From Lycorma delicatula (taxonomy: Eukaryota > Arthropoda > Insecta > Hemiptera > Fulgoridae), in NCBI RefSeq assembly GCF_047948215.1, contig NC_134457.1:15474626-15538625 (forward strand): 64,000 bases of DNA. The letters run 5' to 3'. A model generated the notes under the pieces. The model made no database searches. It saw only the letters and a program-made list of their open reading frames with translations, and had not been told where the DNA came from. The stretch's first letter is position 1; each line of letters opens with the position of its first letter. The translations under genes were made by a program, and so were the position numbers. Below, in pieces: positions 61,593-64,000 of the stretch.

Positions 61593-61598
61593 TCATTC
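61593..61598 (+). promoter_or_regulatory. Initiator-like motif TCATTC before the 230-aa gene
   Basis: TCATTC ends 17 nt before ATG 61616 and fits TCA(G/T)T(C/T). Confidence 0.4.
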
Positions 61599-61615
61599 AC
61601 GGTTGAGCGTTCGTC

Positions 61616-62308
61616 ATGGAAGGAGTTATCGAGTATCACGGCTTTCTCGGCAAACGAGGTGAGTTTATAGTTAAGGAACTTGCTGTTGTCGGTAATGGAT
61701 GCTATATGATTCTTCATTTTCGATCACCGTACCCAAAGTCAGAGATGTCATCTAAATACAAACGGATGGCCGGATGGTTGGAGAGGAATTTTCACAAAAT
61801 CGATTGGAATTACGGCGAAGTCGTATACAATGACGATATCATGAAGGCGTTATGTTCACAGTTTGCCACGATATACACCAAAGGGCTGGAGAAAGTGGAA
61901 TTTTTGCGTCGGTTTCATAACGATGTTCGTCAGATACCGGACGACGCACCGAAACCGAAATTAAACTTTATCGTAAATTGTCCGTACCACACCGCGCACA
62001 AGGTGAGTGGAAAATGTGCGTTACATTCCGGTTGTTTCTACATGGAGTGGTTAAAGTTGTGTAAAAAGCCGTTGGATCTTGTAAGGGAAGCCGATCGATT
62101 GCGTTCGTTTGTGAACACAAACGCTGAAAACAAAGAGGAATTGGCAAAAAACGGTTATTACTATTCCTTTAACGAATTGTGTGTAAAATGTTGTTGGTGT
62201 AACGAAAGGATGGATGCGCATCGCCACTCAACTCGTTGTCAAGACTGCATCAAGGAAAACGTGCCGCTTTCGTTTGAACATGTTGTTCCACGTCGAGAAC
62301 CGCTGTAG
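61616..62308 (+). CDS. Conserved Polinton-associated protein, Cys/His-rich (230 aa)
   Basis: ATG 61616 (MEGVIEYHGF). It aligns with the 237-residue protein at 1613-2326 over its first ~150 residues. Two metal-binding-looking clusters are present: CPYHTAHKVSGKCALHSGC near residue 125, and CVKCCWCNERMDAHRHSTRC followed by CQDC near residues 193-215. The second cluster (C-x2-C-x2-C ... H-x-H-x4-C) is missing from the Polinton A relative. It lies downstream of the capsid genes in both elements. Function unknown. Confidence 0.6.
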   Translation: MEGVIEYHGFLGKRGEFIVKELAVVGNGCYMILHFRSPYPKSEMSSKYKRMAGWLERNFHKIDWNYGEVVYNDDIMKALCSQFATIYTKGLEKVEFLRRFHNDVRQIPDDAPKPKLNFIVNCPYHTAHKVSGKCALHSGCFYMEWLKLCKKPLDLVREADRLRSFVNTNAENKEELAKNGYYYSFNELCVKCCWCNERMDAHRHSTRCQDCIKENVPLSFEHVVPRREPL

Positions 62309-62311
62309 AGC

Positions 62312-62317
62312 TCAGTC
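62312..62317 (+). promoter_or_regulatory. Initiator-like motif TCAGTC before the 30-aa membrane peptide
   Basis: TCAGTC just after the preceding stop, ending 9 nt before ATG 62327. Confidence 0.45.
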
Positions 62318-62326
62318 TGCTGCAAG

Positions 62327-62419
62327 ATGTTGATGAATCAACATCTTTGGTTAGAGATCTCAATTATATTAATAGCCTTCCTTATGTCAGGAATATTATT
62401 TATGCTTGCAAAAATTTGA
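62327..62419 (+). CDS. Single-pass membrane micropeptide (30 aa)
   Basis: ATG 62327 to TGA 62419. After MLMNQHLWLE nearly all remaining residues are hydrophobic (ISIILIAFLMSGILFMLA), enough for one membrane helix, then a Lys. It is preceded by the element's initiator-like motif at the usual distance. No homologue known to me. Small membrane peptides are common accessory genes in DNA viruses. Confidence 0.4.
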   Translation: MLMNQHLWLEISIILIAFLMSGILFMLAKI

Positions 62420-62581
62420 AAAAAAAAAAGATTCGAGTGTTTTACAGTAGGCCTATTGGGGAGAGATTTCACTCATGTAAAAAAAAATCCTAACGCGCCA
62501 CGGTTACTACCTCGTGGGTGGTGTGGAAACGTAACCAACTATATAGACCTCCCGATGTACAATTCCATCCGCAGTTTAGCG

Positions 62582-62875
62582 ATGGATGTTGATATAGCCG
62601 CATCGGTGTGGACAATTAGATTTTTTCCGAATCGATGCGTAAGAACGTTGCGTCATCTTATGAAACTTACAACCGCTGCGTTTCCACACGCAACAAGTAT
62701 AACCGCAGACGTACACTGTTTCAATACCGTTAGAGTGGTTTTCAATTACGACGCTACTTACGCTGAACTTTACAACGGATTACAAGAATATTTAGACAGT
62801 TTAAAAATCGATACCGTAGACGGAATGTGTAGACATTATATTCGTTATAGTGATTGTGGTGGGGGTAAGGTATAA
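62582..62875 (+). CDS. 97-aa protein, first of a tandem paralogous pair
   Basis: The frame is open further upstream (no ATG until 62555), but ATG 62582 (MDVDIAASVW) aligns with the start of the next gene and gives exactly the same length, 97 residues. Shared pattern: (S/T)VW-type start, F.P....I..L.HL, FP.A.SI, NTV, Y...... and a final W/L-rich helix. No family recognised. Confidence 0.5.
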   Translation: MDVDIAASVWTIRFFPNRCVRTLRHLMKLTTAAFPHATSITADVHCFNTVRVVFNYDATYAELYNGLQEYLDSLKIDTVDGMCRHYIRYSDCGGGKV

Positions 62876-62888
62876 TATAAAACCACAA

Positions 62889-62894
62889 TCATTC
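62889..62894 (+). promoter_or_regulatory. Initiator-like motif TCATTC before the second 97-aa gene
   Basis: TCATTC ends 11 nt before ATG 62906. Confidence 0.45.
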
Positions 62895-62905
62895 AAGCCT
62901 TAACG

Positions 62906-63199
62906 ATGGAAGTGTCCACATGGATGGTGACTTTCTTACCGACTAGCCCGATAACAAACCTAACGCATTTAAAGGATATATTACCGGATCGATTTCCGAT
63001 TTCAATAATTACAGAAACTGAGACATTACCAAATACCGTACTTTTAGGAATACCGTTCAAAACATACATTCAAGATATTGAAAGTGAACTTACAGATATG
63101 ATAAATTGGATTGTGGTGAGTGAGTGTGATATGAACATATTTTTGACAAAAAAAATAAAAAACTTAACGAAAGAATCGCAAAAACCAATCGTAACTTGA
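62906..63199 (+). CDS. 97-aa protein, second of a tandem paralogous pair
   Basis: ATG 62906 (MEVSTWMVTF) to TGA 63199, starting 30 nt after the stop of its paralogue. The two are alike in length and in the order of hydrophobic and proline positions (TWMVTFLPTS versus SVWTIRFFPN), but well diverged in sequence, so the duplication is old. Likely soluble alpha/beta protein. Function unknown. Confidence 0.5.
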   Translation: MEVSTWMVTFLPTSPITNLTHLKDILPDRFPISIITETETLPNTVLLGIPFKTYIQDIESELTDMINWIVVSECDMNIFLTKKIKNLTKESQKPIVT

Positions 63200-63254
63200 A
63201 CGATTACAAAGAGATATTGTTTTTCTGTAAAAAATTATCGGATTTGTATTAGTG

Positions 63255-63986
63255 ATGGAGAAGACTTTTACCGATTCGGTTAACGAATTGAAGTTTATTG
63301 CATCGTATATATGTAAATATTGTTTTATGATGCTTGTCACTCACTCTGTTCACTGTGGTGATAAAACACACGCTATCGATTGTAAGAAATTCGACTATTG
63401 CGGACGTGGACTACTAGAATACTTGTGTTCCTGCGATTTGATTATTGAAAACGTGAAAAGAATATACGCTATGGTACGTGCAAATAAATACGAAGTGTTA
63501 TGGGAAAATCCGTTTGCCTGTAGAGTTATCGACGGTAACGAACTCTATCGATTACTTTGCAAAATCGCTGAAAGGTGTGGAAGGGATATAACCATCTACA
63601 CGGTACCATCGTTAACTAATCATTTGAGTGTCAGCCCTGCGGGTGTGATGATGGATGCCATATCATTTGTTAACACTTTCAACGATGAAGATTGTTTTCT
63701 CAAGAAAATACCGTGGAAAAAGTTGTCTGATCTTCATGTTGGAGTAGACTATGTATTGTTGGATATGAGAAAGGTGTTTACACCTTTATATGAGTATCGT
63801 ATTTGCGCCATATTGTACGACGCCGAAGCGGATGAACTTGGTTGCTTTCGAATCTATTTACCACTGAAATATACAAATAGATTTACCGATGACGAAATGA
63901 CCGTTGTAAGACATCATTCGATGAAATTAACTTATTACGGAATAAAAGAAGACGGCTTCACTGAAGATTTAAAAGTAAGTTTGTAA
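63255..63986 (+). CDS. Unknown protein (243 aa) at the right end of the window
   Basis: ATG 63255 (MEKTFTDSVN) to TAA 63986. Many cysteines in the N-terminal half (CKYCFMML, HCGDKTHAIDCKKFDYCG, YLCSCDL) could form a metal-binding region; the C-terminal half looks like an ordinary beta-rich domain (VGVDYVLLDMRK). No recognised family. It continues the plus-strand gene row of Polinton B, so the element's right end is probably outside the window. Confidence 0.5.
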   Translation: MEKTFTDSVNELKFIASYICKYCFMMLVTHSVHCGDKTHAIDCKKFDYCGRGLLEYLCSCDLIIENVKRIYAMVRANKYEVLWENPFACRVIDGNELYRLLCKIAERCGRDITIYTVPSLTNHLSVSPAGVMMDAISFVNTFNDEDCFLKKIPWKKLSDLHVGVDYVLLDMRKVFTPLYEYRICAILYDAEADELGCFRIYLPLKYTNRFTDDEMTVVRHHSMKLTYYGIKEDGFTEDLKVSL

Positions 63987-64000
63987 AACTATACGTCGAG

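Noticed and set aside
1..64000. Terminal inverted repeats of the Polintons
   Set aside because: I looked for matching inverted ends around the A and B gene sets and saw none; the ends are probably outside the window or lost. A self-alignment would be needed to be sure.
1..64000. tRNA or rRNA genes
   Set aside because: No cloverleaf or rRNA-like sequence was noticed on reading, but I could not run a covariance search.

Overview
The window looks like a piece of an arthropod (probably insect) genome crowded with integrated double-stranded DNA virus sequence and a young retrotransposon family. No clear host gene is visible. The supports are Polinton/Maverick (adintovirus-type) capsid and replication genes, one gene resembling the LEF-8 RNA polymerase subunit of the insect large DNA viruses (class Naldaviricetes), and five copies of one poly(A)-tailed non-LTR retrotransposon with endonuclease, reverse transcriptase and RNase H domains. 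I cannot name the host species.

Layout. (1) 1-2326: late genes of a first Polinton ('A'): end of a minor capsid (penton-like) gene, a tiny ORF, a major capsid gene and a conserved 237-residue protein. (2) 2546-10042: an intronless matrix metalloproteinase gene split by retrotransposon copy 1 (3730-9681). (3) 10588-11774, minus strand: an unknown ORF and the C-terminal part of a protein-primed B-family DNA polymerase (PolB), cut at its 5' side by a perfect 16-bp inverted repeat. (4) About 11775-28500: a very A/T-rich block with paralogous minus-strand ORFs, a repeat-rich intergenic region, a LEF-8-like gene, and two further large genes, the last one split by copy 2 (22156-28082). (5) 28083-48157: three further retrotransposon copies alternating with three copies of one 740-bp segment. 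This is a tandem array produced by unequal recombination between two independent insertions. (6) About 28500-64000: a second Polinton ('B') with PolB (5'-truncated and split by the array), a RING gene, a single-BIR gene, integrase, packaging ATPase, several conserved Polinton proteins, a fibre-like protein, a pX/phospholipase A2 protein, an adenain-like protease, penton, major capsid protein and a set of small genes.

How it fits together. Polinton B still shows a nearly complete virus-like gene set: replication (PolB), integration (integrase with chromodomain), packaging (ATPase), maturation (protease), capsid (penton and double-jelly-roll major capsid protein) and a possible apoptosis/ubiquitin pair (BIR and RING). 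Many B genes carry a single frameshift or stop, so it is either decaying or contains sequencing indels. An arthropod initiator-like motif, TCA(G/T)T(C/T), recurs 5-17 nt in front of many B start codons and probably marks its transcription starts.

The retrotransposon insertions at 3730, 22156 and 28823 are young. Each is flanked by an 11-13 bp target duplication, and the interrupted reading frame resumes in phase after each one. Copies 3 and 4 carry the 5' flank of one insertion and the 3' flank of the other, as non-allelic recombination predicts. ORF2 is intact in copies 2-5, but ORF1 is broken in every copy.
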